Source: JAAZLS01 sp964585925 (lineage in GTDB: Bacteria; Bacillota; Dethiobacteria; DTU022). From it: DNA of 64,000 nt. The notes below the pieces were generated by a model. It saw nothing but the letters and a program-made list of their open reading frames with translations, did not search any database and was not told the origin of the DNA. Location of the stretch: the NCBI GenBank assembly GCA_964585925.1, contig CAZPFS010000004.1, positions 12,003-76,002 of the forward strand, written 5' to 3'. Below, in pieces: positions 34,317 to 43,507 of the stretch (its first letter is position 1; every line of letters begins with the position of its first letter). A program made the translations under genes and the position numbers.

Positions 34317-35120
34317 CTAATCCAGGAATGCCTCCAGGGGGACGTCCAGATAAGGGGTGGGGGTTCCCAGCAGGTCGTTGAAATGCCACCATTCAGTGGC
34401 AGGGTTTTTGAAACCCAGGCTTTCCATTACGGCCTTCAGGTAATTATAATTATTTCTGGCCCCATCGGACATGCCGGGGTAATCGGGGGCAGCCTTTTCG
34501 CTGAAATCATCAAAATCAGTAGGCATTTCAAGTTCGTGGCCATTTGCATCAACCAAGGTTATATCCACCGACATGCCGTTGTAGTGTCTGGCTTTCCAGC
34601 CTCCGGCAGGGGGCAGGGGATCGGGATTAGTTACATAGCGAGTGTCCGGGCAGGTTTCCCATAAAATCCGCTGAACCGAGAGGGGACGATAGGCATCCCA
34701 GATCTTTATGGTATAGCCATCGGCCTGGAAGATCCTGTTGGCCTCCGCCAGGCGGAGGGCGGTTTCTTTTTTTAAAACGGCAACCGCTGCCGGATAAACA
34801 GCCTTTCCCATGAAATTGTTTTCTGTGGCGTATTTTAAGTCGAAAATAAAGCCGGCCTGAAGATCGGATAAACGCACCAGTCCCTGTATCTCTTTTATGG
34901 CTTCTTTTTCCTGTGAAGGAGGCGGGGCGGTGTCAGGAGCAGGTTTTTCGGCAGGGGACCCGGATTCATTCAAGTTGCCGCCGGGCAACCGGGGTTGAGA
35001 TGCCCCAGGCCCGGGACAGGGAATCACGGCACCCGGGGTGTTGCCAACGGCGGGTGATAATAAATGAATCAGGATCAGCGCCGCCAGCAATAGCGGCAAC
35101 AATGAGCATCTTTTAATCAC
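34317..35120 (-). CDS. Exported VanX-type D-Ala-D-Ala dipeptidase
   Basis: 267 residues. The N-terminus is a signal/anchor (KRCSLLPLLLAALILIHLLSPAVG) followed by a Pro/Ser/Glu-rich linker to about residue 75. The rest is the zinc dipeptidase fold of VanX/DdpX: FDLKYATENNF, WDAYRPLSVQ (Arg stabilising the transition state), the zinc His and Asp in RHYNGMSVDITL, and catalytic Glu with the third zinc His in EWWHFN. Classical VanX is cytoplasmic; this one should act outside, recycling wall-derived D-Ala-D-Ala. No vanH, vanA or vanRS neighbours are present. GTG start after AAGGAGG. Confidence 0.85.
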   Translation of the reverse strand: MIKRCSLLPLLLAALILIHLLSPAVGNTPGAVIPCPGPGASQPRLPGGNLNESGSPAEKPAPDTAPPPSQEKEAIKEIQGLVRLSDLQAGFIFDLKYATENNFMGKAVYPAAVAVLKKETALRLAEANRIFQADGYTIKIWDAYRPLSVQRILWETCPDTRYVTNPDPLPPAGGWKARHYNGMSVDITLVDANGHELEMPTDFDDFSEKAAPDYPGMSDGARNNYNYLKAVMESLGFKNPATEWWHFNDLLGTPTPYLDVPLEAFLD

Positions 35121-35167
35121 GGGCTCCAGCCTCCTTAACCATAATGGGCGATTACCTTGCCAAAGGT

Positions 35168-35176
35168 ATTATAACA
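35168..35176 (-). promoter_or_regulatory. Extended -10 promoter of the dipeptidase gene
   Basis: Minus-strand TGTTATAAT, an extended -10 identical to that of the thi operon, about 50 bases upstream of the dipeptidase start. No clear -35. Confidence 0.5.
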
Positions 35177-35205
35177 GGTATAATCAAAGTTCCCAGGCGC
35201 CATAA

Positions 35206-35234
35206 TTGACTTGTTTTGGGTAAAATTATAAAAT
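35206..35234 (+). promoter_or_regulatory. Sigma-A promoter of valS
   Basis: TTGACT (35206-35211), 17 bases, TAAAAT (35229-35234). Transcription from near 35241 leaves a leader of about ten bases before ATG 35252. This excludes a T-box leader and also rules out any start codon upstream of 35241. Confidence 0.7.
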
Positions 35235-35251
35235 ATTCACGAGGTGTAGGA

Positions 35252-37954
35252 ATGATCGACCATACAATGCCGCCCGCTTACAATCCGCAGGCGGCGGAAA
35301 TTAAAAATTACAGGATGTGGCTGGAGAGGGGCTGTTTTACCGCCCCGGGGAAAGGCCCCGAGGAAACGTTTACCATTGTGATCCCCCCTCCCAATGTCAC
35401 CGGTTCTTTGCATATGGGACATGCTCTCAATTGTACTGTTCAGGATATTATCATTCGCTGGCGGAGAATGCAGGGCTGCGATACACTCTGGCTTCCCGGA
35501 ACTGATCATGCCGGCATTGCCACCCAGATCCGGGTGGAGGAACACTTGGCCGGCGAGGGGTTGACCCGCCATCAGCTGGGACGCGAGGCCTTTCTGAAAA
35601 AAGTTTGGGAATGGAAGGAAACTTACCATGCCCGCATTATCGAGCAGCTGCAGCGGCTGGGGGTCTCCTGCGACTGGACCAGGGAGCGATTCACCATGGA
35701 TGAGGGTTGCTCTCGGGCGGTACGCAAGGTGTTTGTGGATCTTTTCCGGAAAGGGCTGATCTACCGGGGAGACTACCTGATCAACTGGTGCCCCCGCTGT
35801 CGAACGGCACTTTCCGATATAGAAGTGGAGCATGAAGAGAAACTCTCCACTCTGACTTTTATCCGCTATCCCCTGGCGGGAAATGAGGGTACAATCACCG
35901 TGGCTACCACCCGCCCGGAGACCATGCTGGGAGATACGGCGGTGGCGGTTAATCCGGAGGATGAACGCTACCGCCGCCTGGTGGGCAAATCGGCTCTGCT
36001 GCCCCTGATGGAGCGGGAGATACCGGTTATTGCCGACGATTACGTGGACCCATCCTTTGGCACCGGAGCGGTCAAGATCACCCCGGGCCATGATCCCAAC
36101 GACTTCGAGATCGGGCAGCGTCACCATTTAGAGGCGATCCAGGTGATCGGCAAAGACGGCCTGATGACTGCCTCCGCCGGACGGTTTGCGGGGCTCGGCC
36201 TGGCTGACTGCCGCCGCCGGGTGATGGAGGAGTTGACCGCGCGCGGATTAATCGAAAAAATTGAGGAGCTCAGCCATGCGGTGGGCCATTGCCAGCGCTG
36301 TGCCACCGATGTGGAGCCCCTGGTATCCAGGCAGTGGTTTGTGAAAATGAAGCCTCTGGCCGGGCCGGCCATCGCCGCGGTGAAGGAGGGGCAGATCAGG
36401 TTTGTCCCCGAACGATTCACCAGGACCTATCTGAACTGGGTGGAAAATGTCCGCGACTGGTGCATCTCCCGCCAGATCTGGTGGGGGCACCGTATTCCGG
36501 CCTGGTACTGCCCCTGTGGGGAGATGATCGTGGATTACCGGGAGCCCGACTGCTGTCCATCCTGTGGAAGGCAAGAATTCACCCAGGATCCGGATGTTCT
36601 GGATACATGGTTCAGTTCGGCGCTGTGGCCGTTTTCTACCCTGGGTTGGCCGGACGAAACCACTGATCTTAAAAGGTATTTTCCCACCAGCGTGCTGGTC
36701 ACGGGTTACGATATCATCTATTTCTGGGTGGCTCGCATGATCTTTACCTCCCTGGAGTTTATGAAGAAAGTTCCCTTCCATACAGTAAATATCAACGGAC
36801 TGGTGCGTGACCATCTGGGCCGGAAGATGAGCAAGTCTCTGGGCAACGGGGTTGATCCTCTGGAGGTGATCCGCGACTATGGGGCCGATACCCTGCGGTT
36901 CACCCTGATCACCGGCCAGGCGCCCGGGCATGATCAGCGTTTCCGCCAGGAGAGTGTGGAGGCGGGGCGAAATTTTTCCAACAAGATCTGGAATGCCTCC
37001 CGATTTGTGCTGATGAACCTGTTTCCGGAAGAAGGGGGCGGCAACCTGTCGGATATTGCCGAAATAGATCCCCTGAATCTCCCCCCGGATCTGAACCGGG
37101 CCGATCGCTGGATTCTGCACCGCTTCAATGAAGCGGTGGATGAGATCACCGGGCGGCTTCAGGAGTATGAGTTGGGTGAGGCGGCCCGTCTGGTCTATGA
37201 ATTTCTTTGGAATGACTATTGTGACTGGTACCTGGAGTTCAGCAAATTCTACCTTTATTTGCCAGAAAGCGGGGAAGACGTCCTCCGGGACCGGCGCCGT
37301 ACCAAAGGAGTGCTGCTCTACGTACTGGAGGGAGTTTTAAGGCTGCTTCACCCGTTCATGCCCTTTATTTCGGAGGAGATCTGGCAACATCTGCCGGGGC
37401 GCATGGAGACCGAAAATGGCCGGAAGCCGCTGGCGGTTTCCAGTTGGCCCGTTCCCTCCCGGGAGCTAGAATTCCCCCGGGAAACGGCCGAGATGGCGGA
37501 GGTGCAGGAAGTGGTTCGGGCGATCCGCAATCTGCGCAGCCAGGTTCAACTTCCGCCCGCGCGGCGGGTTCCGGCAGTGCTGCGCACTTCTCAGAAGATG
37601 AAAACCGTGTTGGAGCAGGAAGGCCATCAGCTGACCAGGCTGGCTCTGGTAGAACCCCTGACCATCGACTGCCGGGCCGCCAAGCCCCGCCGGTCATTGA
37701 CGGCGGTGGTCAGCCGGGAGGTAGAGGCCTACCTTCTCCTGAGCGGGGTGATCGATCTGGAGGCGGAGGTGGCCCGCCTGCAAAAGGAATTGCAGCAGCT
37801 GGAAAAGGAATTTAAAAGGACCTCCGGAAAGCTTTCCAATCCGGAATTCTTGAAACAGGCGCCTTCTGAAATTGTGGAAAAGGAACGAAGCCGCCACCGC
37901 GAACTGTCTTCCCGGCAGGAAAAAATAATTCAACACCTCCGGGAGCTGACCTGA
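35252..37954 (+). CDS. valS: Valyl-tRNA synthetase
   Basis: 900-residue class I synthetase. The HIGH motif is PPPNVTGSLHMGHALN, the KMSKS motif is GRKMSKSLGNGVDP, the editing domain shows TTRPETMLGDTAVAVNP and GTGAVKITPGHDPND, and the C-terminus is the ValS coiled coil (LEAEVARLQKELQQLEKEFK). Internal CxxC pairs (CPCG, CCPSCG) suggest a zinc knuckle. Start set at ATG 35252 by GAGGTG spacing and by the promoter position. Next to folC after four bases, the common valS-folC pair of Firmicutes. Confidence 0.98.
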   Translation: MIDHTMPPAYNPQAAEIKNYRMWLERGCFTAPGKGPEETFTIVIPPPNVTGSLHMGHALNCTVQDIIIRWRRMQGCDTLWLPGTDHAGIATQIRVEEHLAGEGLTRHQLGREAFLKKVWEWKETYHARIIEQLQRLGVSCDWTRERFTMDEGCSRAVRKVFVDLFRKGLIYRGDYLINWCPRCRTALSDIEVEHEEKLSTLTFIRYPLAGNEGTITVATTRPETMLGDTAVAVNPEDERYRRLVGKSALLPLMEREIPVIADDYVDPSFGTGAVKITPGHDPNDFEIGQRHHLEAIQVIGKDGLMTASAGRFAGLGLADCRRRVMEELTARGLIEKIEELSHAVGHCQRCATDVEPLVSRQWFVKMKPLAGPAIAAVKEGQIRFVPERFTRTYLNWVENVRDWCISRQIWWGHRIPAWYCPCGEMIVDYREPDCCPSCGRQEFTQDPDVLDTWFSSALWPFSTLGWPDETTDLKRYFPTSVLVTGYDIIYFWVARMIFTSLEFMKKVPFHTVNINGLVRDHLGRKMSKSLGNGVDPLEVIRDYGADTLRFTLITGQAPGHDQRFRQESVEAGRNFSNKIWNASRFVLMNLFPEEGGGNLSDIAEIDPLNLPPDLNRADRWILHRFNEAVDEITGRLQEYELGEAARLVYEFLWNDYCDWYLEFSKFYLYLPESGEDVLRDRRRTKGVLLYVLEGVLRLLHPFMPFISEEIWQHLPGRMETENGRKPLAVSSWPVPSRELEFPRETAEMAEVQEVVRAIRNLRSQVQLPPARRVPAVLRTSQKMKTVLEQEGHQLTRLALVEPLTIDCRAAKPRRSLTAVVSREVEAYLLLSGVIDLEAEVARLQKELQQLEKEFKRTSGKLSNPEFLKQAPSEIVEKERSRHRELSSRQEKIIQHLRELT

Positions 37955-37958
37955 GATT

Positions 37959-39338
37959 ATGTTTACAAGCCGAGCTTATCGCCAGGCGCTGGACTGGATT
38001 CACAGCATTCGCCGCTTCGGGATGAACCAGGGGCTGGAACGCATTAATGTGCTCCTTGGCCGGCTGGGAAATCCCCATCAAAATTTGCGCTATATTCACA
38101 TTGGGGGCACCAACGGCAAGGGCTCTATTGCGGCTATGGTTGCCTCGGTGCTCGGGGCCTGCGGTTATCGGGCCGGGCTTTACACCTCCCCCTACCTGGT
38201 ATCCTTTACCGATCGCTTTTCAGTGGATGGCGAGGATATCTCTCCCCGGGAACTGGTGGATCTGGTAAACAGGGTACGCCCGGTGGCCGAGGAGGTGGCC
38301 AGGGATCCGGCTTTAGGCCAGCCCACCGAATTTGAAGTGGTGACCGTCCTTGCTTTTCTATATTTTGCCCGCCGCCGCCCCGACCTGGTGGTGTTGGAGG
38401 TGGGCCTGGGGGGCCGCCTGGATGCCACCAATGTGGTCGCCCCACTGGTCTCCATAATTACCAATATTTCCCTGGAACATACCGCCATCCTTGGAAACAG
38501 CATAGAATCTATTGCCCGGGAAAAGGCGGGCATAATAAAATCCGGCGTGCCGCTGATCACCGCCTCTGACGATCCGGCGGCCCTGAAGGTTATTGGTGAA
38601 ACCTGCCGGGAGCGGGAGGCTCCCATCTACCGGGTGATCCCGGAAGGGGAAAATAGTGCTGAAACCGGTTCCTTTGTTTCTACCGGCATCTGCCGCTACC
38701 GCGAACGCAAGATAATCCCGGTGGGACAACAGTTCTCCTACCGGGGGCTTGATCTCGAACTAAAAGGCCTGTCCATTCCTTTGCGGGGAGGCCACCAGGT
38801 AATTAATGCCGCCACCGCCCTGGCCTGTTTAGAACTTCTCTCCCGGCATGGGTTTGTATTTCCGGAAGAAAAGCTGCGCAAGGGGCTCAGGGATACCCGC
38901 TGGCCGGGCCGCCTGGAAATAGTGGGGAAGAGCCCCCTGGTGGTCCTGGATGGCGCTCACAATCCGGCAGCGATGGAACAGCTGGCCCGGGCCGTCGGCG
39001 AACATTTCCGTTACCGCCGCCTGGTGTTGGTCCTGGGGGTTCTGAAGGACAAGGACAGTGAAGCCATGTTCAGGCATATATTGCCCCTTGCTCACCGAGT
39101 GGTTCTGACCAGGCCGGCCCACGATCGGGCCGCCTCTCCGGAAGCGCTGGCCGGGTCCGGTGCCTTGGCGGGGTACTGCGGCCCGGTGCAAATTGAAAAC
39201 ACCGTTGGCGGTGCAGTGGGGACGGCACTTGAACTGGCCGGGGAGATGGATCTGGTGCTGATAGCGGGTTCTCTGTATACCATCAGCGAAGCCCGGGAAC
39301 ACCTGCTCAAAAGCAGAAGGTGTGCGGTTTGGAGCTAG
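37959..39338 (+). CDS. folC: Folylpolyglutamate synthase/dihydrofolate synthase
   Basis: 459-residue Mur-ligase-fold enzyme that adds glutamate to folates. The ATP loop is HIGGTNGKGSIAAMVASVL, followed by TSPYLVSFTDRFSVDG, VVLEVGLGGRLDATNVV, a carbamoylated-Lys region near EKAGIIKSGVP, and the C-terminal domain with VVLDGAHNPAAMEQLARA. Normal length. It starts four bases after the valS stop, so it is co-transcribed. Confidence 0.96.
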   Translation: MFTSRAYRQALDWIHSIRRFGMNQGLERINVLLGRLGNPHQNLRYIHIGGTNGKGSIAAMVASVLGACGYRAGLYTSPYLVSFTDRFSVDGEDISPRELVDLVNRVRPVAEEVARDPALGQPTEFEVVTVLAFLYFARRRPDLVVLEVGLGGRLDATNVVAPLVSIITNISLEHTAILGNSIESIAREKAGIIKSGVPLITASDDPAALKVIGETCREREAPIYRVIPEGENSAETGSFVSTGICRYRERKIIPVGQQFSYRGLDLELKGLSIPLRGGHQVINAATALACLELLSRHGFVFPEEKLRKGLRDTRWPGRLEIVGKSPLVVLDGAHNPAAMEQLARAVGEHFRYRRLVLVLGVLKDKDSEAMFRHILPLAHRVVLTRPAHDRAASPEALAGSGALAGYCGPVQIENTVGGAVGTALELAGEMDLVLIAGSLYTISEAREHLLKSRRCAVWS

Positions 39339-39458
39339 AACAATGGTGGTTTCAACTTGTTTCCCGGATAAATAGGAATATGCTCCGGGAACGAAATAGC
39401 GCCCGGTCCTATGGAAAAGGCGGAACGATCATGTTCCCGGGAGGGGTGAGTTGACAGG

Positions 39459-39995
39459 ATGAACGGGAAGAAACTGTTTACGGTAGAAACTACCATTGAA
39501 ACTAAGGATTACCGAAGGTTTCTTTATTTGACCACTTTTCTAAAAAGCAGGGCCACCATTATTTTAATGTTGTTGGCTACCGCCCTGGCAGCTTTGTTCC
39601 TCGCTTTTTATGACCATTATTTTTATCCGCTCATGTTTATTCTATATTGGATCATACTGCTGCTGGCGGCGGTGCTGGTAATTGTTTTCAAGGTAGAAAG
39701 AAAGGTTAAACAGAAAATAACCACCGATAGAACCGGAACATTTGGAGCAAAAGAAACGCTGGATTTTTATAGGGATTTCGTGACCTTAAAGAGCACGGCC
39801 GTAGAAGGCGAAACGAGAATCAAATACAGCCAGTTTTACCGGATTCTTGAATCAAGAGATTTTTTTATCACCTATTTCGACGCAAACCTGGCATCTCTGA
39901 TCAGGAAAAAGGATCTGGGCGGGAAAACCACCGAGGAACTGCGGGCCCTGTATAAAAAGAAAATGGGCCGGAATTACCGGAAAATATTAGGCTGA
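39459..39995 (+). CDS. YcxB-like membrane protein
   Basis: 178 residues. Two adjacent membrane spans (about 30-50 and 55-78) follow a short N-terminal beta segment (FTVETTIETKDYRRF). The C-terminal cytoplasmic part, with ETRIKYSQFYRILESRDFFITYFDANLASLIRKKDL, matches the YcxB-like/PH-type C-terminal domain layout. The function is unknown. A terminator lies ten bases after the stop. The preceding 120-base gap holds a TTCCCGGA/TCCGGGAA dyad (39361-39391). Confidence 0.7.
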   Translation: MNGKKLFTVETTIETKDYRRFLYLTTFLKSRATIILMLLATALAALFLAFYDHYFYPLMFILYWIILLLAAVLVIVFKVERKVKQKITTDRTGTFGAKETLDFYRDFVTLKSTAVEGETRIKYSQFYRILESRDFFITYFDANLASLIRKKDLGGKTTEELRALYKKKMGRNYRKILG

Positions 39996-40004
39996 ATGCC
40001 CGGT

Positions 40005-40031
40005 GCGGAAACCAACTGATTCCGCTTTTTT
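40005..40031 (+). terminator. Intrinsic terminator after the YcxB-like gene
   Basis: GCGGAA (40005-40010) pairs with TTCCGC (40020-40025) across a 9-base loop, followed by six T. It separates this gene from the convergent hydrolase gene. Confidence 0.75.
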
Positions 40032-40071
40032 CTTCTTTCCCGGAAGGCAAAGGGGGTGTCTCCGCTGTTTT

Positions 40072-40887
40072 TCAATCGGCGGACAGCATATATTCCATTA
40101 CCCAGATTTCGGTTTGACCGGGTTCGGGAAACACTTCTTCCTTCAGGTCAATCCGGCTGTCCTTAAATTTTATCTGGCAGGGGAGATCCAGGCAGATAAA
40201 TTCCTCCACGGAGCCGATGGGGGTACAAGTATTGTGGGCGGTACGGAAATGCATCGGAACAACCACCCGAGGCCGAAGATCTTTTATTACTGCCAGCACG
40301 TCCTCCAGGGACAGGGTGTAGTACCCCCCCACCGGGATCATCAGCAGATCCACTTTACCGATCCGGGCCTTCTGCTCCTCGGTCAAGCGGTGGCCGAGGT
40401 CCCCCAGATGGACCAGTCTCCACCGAGATATTTCCAGGATAAAAATGCTGTTTTTGCCCAATCTGGAGCCACCATCAGAATCATGGTAACTGTCTACGTT
40501 GTAGATGTGCATACCCCCCAAGTACTCGTTCAGGCGGTTCCATTCCCCGGCGGAGGTCAATCCCAGCAGAATCTGTCCACAATTGCCGGGGCAGAAATTA
40601 TGATCTTCATGTTCATGGCTTATAATTACCAGATCTGCTTCCAGATTGATCCTTCCATAGCCCATTTCGGGATTATAGGGGTCAATCAGGGTTTTGAAGC
40701 CATTGTCGATTATAAATGCAGAATGGCCGAGATAGGTCAGGTAAACACTGTCACCGGCGTCGATCTCCGCGGGATGTTCCGGCAGTACGGGTTTTTTGGG
40801 GGAGGAATCCTGCCGAGTGCAGCCTGCCGCCATCAACAGCAGGCTCCCCGCAGCCAGTAGAACAAGTTTTAGATTCAGGTTGATCAC
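40072..40887 (-). CDS. Metallo-beta-lactamase-fold hydrolase, lipoprotein
   Basis: Up to 271 residues. The N-terminal signal ends in a lipobox-like AAGC (Cys23), so it is probably membrane-anchored outside the cell. The catalytic motif is ISHEHEDHNF (HxHxDH), followed by a later VHLGDLGH and PMHF, the zinc ligands of the UlaG/YtnP-like group of metal-dependent hydrolases. The substrate is unknown. GTG 40887 sits inside the Shine-Dalgarno GGAGGTG, so the in-frame CTG nine bases later is an alternative start. Flanked by a convergent terminator and the rnf promoter region. Confidence 0.82.
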   Translation of the reverse strand: MINLNLKLVLLAAGSLLLMAAGCTRQDSSPKKPVLPEHPAEIDAGDSVYLTYLGHSAFIIDNGFKTLIDPYNPEMGYGRINLEADLVIISHEHEDHNFCPGNCGQILLGLTSAGEWNRLNEYLGGMHIYNVDSYHDSDGGSRLGKNSIFILEISRWRLVHLGDLGHRLTEEQKARIGKVDLLMIPVGGYYTLSLEDVLAVIKDLRPRVVVPMHFRTAHNTCTPIGSVEEFICLDLPCQIKFKDSRIDLKEEVFPEPGQTEIWVMEYMLSAD

Positions 40888-41058
40888 CTCCGGGCACCTT
40901 TTGAGCTGGCGTTGATATAAATATATGTTGTTTGCTAGGAGGAGATAACAACTTGTTTTTCAAAACCAGTTTTTCCACAGAAAATACCCATTTAAAGCTG
41001 CATTATGTTTTTATACGTTGCCCGGATCAGGGCGGATTCCGGGCTATGCCTTTCCGGG

Positions 41059-41076
41059 TGTGCATAAATATACACT
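41059..41076. promoter_or_regulatory. Palindromic operator-like site upstream of rnf
   Basis: The 18-base site from 41059 to 41076 fits the ArgR box pattern TNTGNATWWWWATNCANW: TGTGCAT, AAAT, ATACACT. It lies in the 311-base gap 40888-41198 between the divergent hydrolase and rnfC, 123 bases before rnfC. That gap also has a GCCCGGA/TCCGGGC dyad at 41020-41044; no clear promoter or gene was seen in it. Confidence 0.35.
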
Positions 41077-41198
41077 GGGATAGTCCGACGGCCTTAATTT
41101 AAAGATAATAACTTGTCCTGGGAAGGGTTTTTATGGCGTAATATCGAAATATTTCTCGTTTGTGCCTTTAAAATAATTAAAGTCAAAGGGGTGATTGG

Positions 41199-42521
41199 AT
41201 GGGCATCGCTATGTTCAAAGGTGGCGTTCATCCCGAATATTTTAAAGAGCTGACTGCTTCCCTGGCGATTATCCCGATGGGGCCGCCCAGGCGTGCGATC
41301 ATCCCCATGCAGCAACATATCGGAGCCTCCTGTGAACCGCTGGTCAAGCCTGGAGACAGGGTACTGGCGGGGCAAAAGATCGGAGACAGTGAAAATTTTG
41401 TTTCAGCGCCGGTGCATGCCACCATCTCCGGGGAGGTAACCGCGGTCGGACCTTATGCCCATCCTTGCGGCCAGATGGTGAACTCTGTGATCATTGAATC
41501 GGATGGGCAGGATGCCTGGATACAACCTGCTTCAAAGGGGGCGGATTGGGAACAACTCACTCCGGACGCTCTTCTTCGCCTGATCCGGGAGGCCGGTATT
41601 GTGGGGATGGGTGGGGCGGCCTTCCCGGCTCATGTAAAGCTGGCCCCTCCCCCGGACAAACCTGTAGACACGGTGATCCTGAACGGGGCGGAATGCGAGC
41701 CCTACCTCACGGCGGATCATCGTCTGATGCTTGAACAGCCGCGGCAGATTATCACCGGTTTGATGATCATGTTGAAATTGTTGGGGGCTGAGCGGGGGAT
41801 TATTGCAATTGAAGATAATAAGCCCGATGCCCTGCGGGTAATTAATCAGGAAATACGGGGATGGCAGGGGATGGAAGTGGTTCCCCTGCACACCAGATAC
41901 CCCCAGGGGGCTGAAAAAATGCTGATCCAGGCAAGCACCCGGCGCAGAGTTCCTGCCGGCGGCTTGCCGATGGATGTGGGGGTGGTCAACCATAATGTGG
42001 GCACGGCAGCAGCTATCGCTCGGGCGGTAATTGAAGGCCGTCCTCTGGTGGAAAGAGTGGTTACAGTTACCGGCGGCGGGATAGCCCGCCCCGCAAATCT
42101 GTTGATCCGGATCGGGACTCTGATCAGCGAGGTGCTCGAATTTTCTGGTGGAATGACTGAAAATGCCTGCAAATTGATTGTGGGGGGGCCGATGATGGGG
42201 CTTGCCCAGCCCCATCCCGACATTCCCGTGGTCAAGGGCACCTCCGGGGTGACCGTGCTCGGCGACGGGGAATTCGAATTGGAGGAAGCCGCCGCCTGTA
42301 TCAAGTGTGCCAAATGTGTGGATGCCTGCCCGATGGGACTTTTGCCGCTGTTCCTGGCCCAGGCGGCCGAACATAAACTGATTGACCGGGCCGAAAAATA
42401 TCATGCCGCAGACTGTATAGAGTGCGGCTGCTGTTCCTATATCTGTCCGGCTCGGCGGCCGCTGACCCAATGGATCCGTCTGGCCAAGGCAGAAGTTATC
42501 CAGCAGGAGAAACGGAAGTAG
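41199..42521 (+). CDS. rnfC: Rnf complex subunit RnfC
   Basis: 440-residue peripheral iron-sulfur flavoprotein, the NADH-side subunit of the ferredoxin:NAD+ oxidoreductase. N-terminal KPGDRVLAGQKIG is the barrel-sandwich domain, MGGAAFPAHVKL and NGAECEPYLTADHRLM the NADH/FMN-binding core, and two C-terminal clusters are CIKCAKCVDACP and CIECGCCSYICP. AAGGGGTGA precedes the ATG. First gene of rnfCDGEAB. Confidence 0.96.
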   Translation: MGIAMFKGGVHPEYFKELTASLAIIPMGPPRRAIIPMQQHIGASCEPLVKPGDRVLAGQKIGDSENFVSAPVHATISGEVTAVGPYAHPCGQMVNSVIIESDGQDAWIQPASKGADWEQLTPDALLRLIREAGIVGMGGAAFPAHVKLAPPPDKPVDTVILNGAECEPYLTADHRLMLEQPRQIITGLMIMLKLLGAERGIIAIEDNKPDALRVINQEIRGWQGMEVVPLHTRYPQGAEKMLIQASTRRRVPAGGLPMDVGVVNHNVGTAAAIARAVIEGRPLVERVVTVTGGGIARPANLLIRIGTLISEVLEFSGGMTENACKLIVGGPMMGLAQPHPDIPVVKGTSGVTVLGDGEFELEEAAACIKCAKCVDACPMGLLPLFLAQAAEHKLIDRAEKYHAADCIECGCCSYICPARRPLTQWIRLAKAEVIQQEKRK

Positions 42522-42544
42522 CTTTGTGACGGGAGGGTTTCCAG

Positions 42545-43507
42545 GTGAGAAAACTGATTGTTTCTTCTTCACCCCATGTCAGGTTCATTGAATCTACCCG
42601 GAGCATTATGGTGGATGTGTTGATAGCCCTTTTCCCGGTAGCCCTGGTTTCGGTTTTCCTGTTTGGATACCGGGCGCTGCTGATCATGGCGGTAACCGTG
42701 TTTACGGCCATGCTCACGGAGGCGATATGGTTAAAGAAAAGAGATCTCTTTGGCGATGGCAGCGCCGCCGTTACCGGGCTGTTGCTGGCCATGGTTCTGC
42801 CGGTAAATATACCCTGGTGGATGGCGGCCATTGGGGCGGTGGCGGCAATAACAATCGGCAAACAGGTTTACGGGGGGATCGGCCACAATATTTTTAACCC
42901 GGCCCTGGTGGGGCGGGCCATTCTATTTGTATCCTGGGGGAGCTACATGGGGGGCAATATCTGGCCGGTGCCCAGGCTGTTTCAGTTCGGGGCTGATATC
43001 GCGGCCATGACCTCCGCCACCCCGCTGGCCAATGAGGGGGAAGCGTTAAATGTCTCCTTCTCCCAGTTGATTACCGGCAACGTGGCCGGCTGCCTGGGAG
43101 AAACTTCGGCCCTGGCCATATTGCTGGGAGCTTTCTGGCTATTTTCCAAAAAGCATATCGACTGGAGGATTCCGGGAGGATACCTGGGGACGGTGTTTGT
43201 GATGGGGGCATTGTTCGGAAAAGGTTTTTACCACGGCTGCCTGGCCACCGGCTTGTTTCATCTGCTGGCCGGAGGGGTAATGCTGGGGGCCTTTTTCATG
43301 GCTACCGATATGGTGACCTCTCCGGTGACTCCCTCCGGCAAGCTGGTTTTCGGTGTGGGTTGCGGGTTGATTACGATGATCGTCCGGTTATTTGGCACCT
43401 TCCCGGAAGGGGTTACATTTGCCATTTTGATCATGAACGCCCTGACCCCAGTGATAGATAACTTTACTGTGCCAAAGGTTTTCGGGGAGGTGAGAGGGGG
43501 TGCGTGA
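42545..43507 (+). CDS. rnfD: Rnf complex subunit RnfD
   Basis: 320-residue membrane subunit with about nine spans. It carries a covalently bound FMN in known complexes; the flavinylation-type Thr is in MTSATPLA (near residue 160). IGHNIFNPALVGRAIL and FFMATDMVTSPVTPSGK are conserved NqrB/RnfD segments. GTG start after CAGG, 23 bases from rnfC; it overlaps rnfG by eight bases. Confidence 0.96.
   Translation: MRKLIVSSSPHVRFIESTRSIMVDVLIALFPVALVSVFLFGYRALLIMAVTVFTAMLTEAIWLKKRDLFGDGSAAVTGLLLAMVLPVNIPWWMAAIGAVAAITIGKQVYGGIGHNIFNPALVGRAILFVSWGSYMGGNIWPVPRLFQFGADIAAMTSATPLANEGEALNVSFSQLITGNVAGCLGETSALAILLGAFWLFSKKHIDWRIPGGYLGTVFVMGALFGKGFYHGCLATGLFHLLAGGVMLGAFFMATDMVTSPVTPSGKLVFGVGCGLITMIVRLFGTFPEGVTFAILIMNALTPVIDNFTVPKVFGEVRGGA

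Noticed and set aside
34317..35120. Vancomycin resistance cluster
   Set aside because: Only a VanX-type domain is present, with an export signal; no vanH, vanA, vanR or vanS genes are adjacent.
35121..35251. T-box leader for valS
   Set aside because: A good promoter at 35206-35234 leaves a leader of about ten bases, and no T-box sequence or terminator is present.
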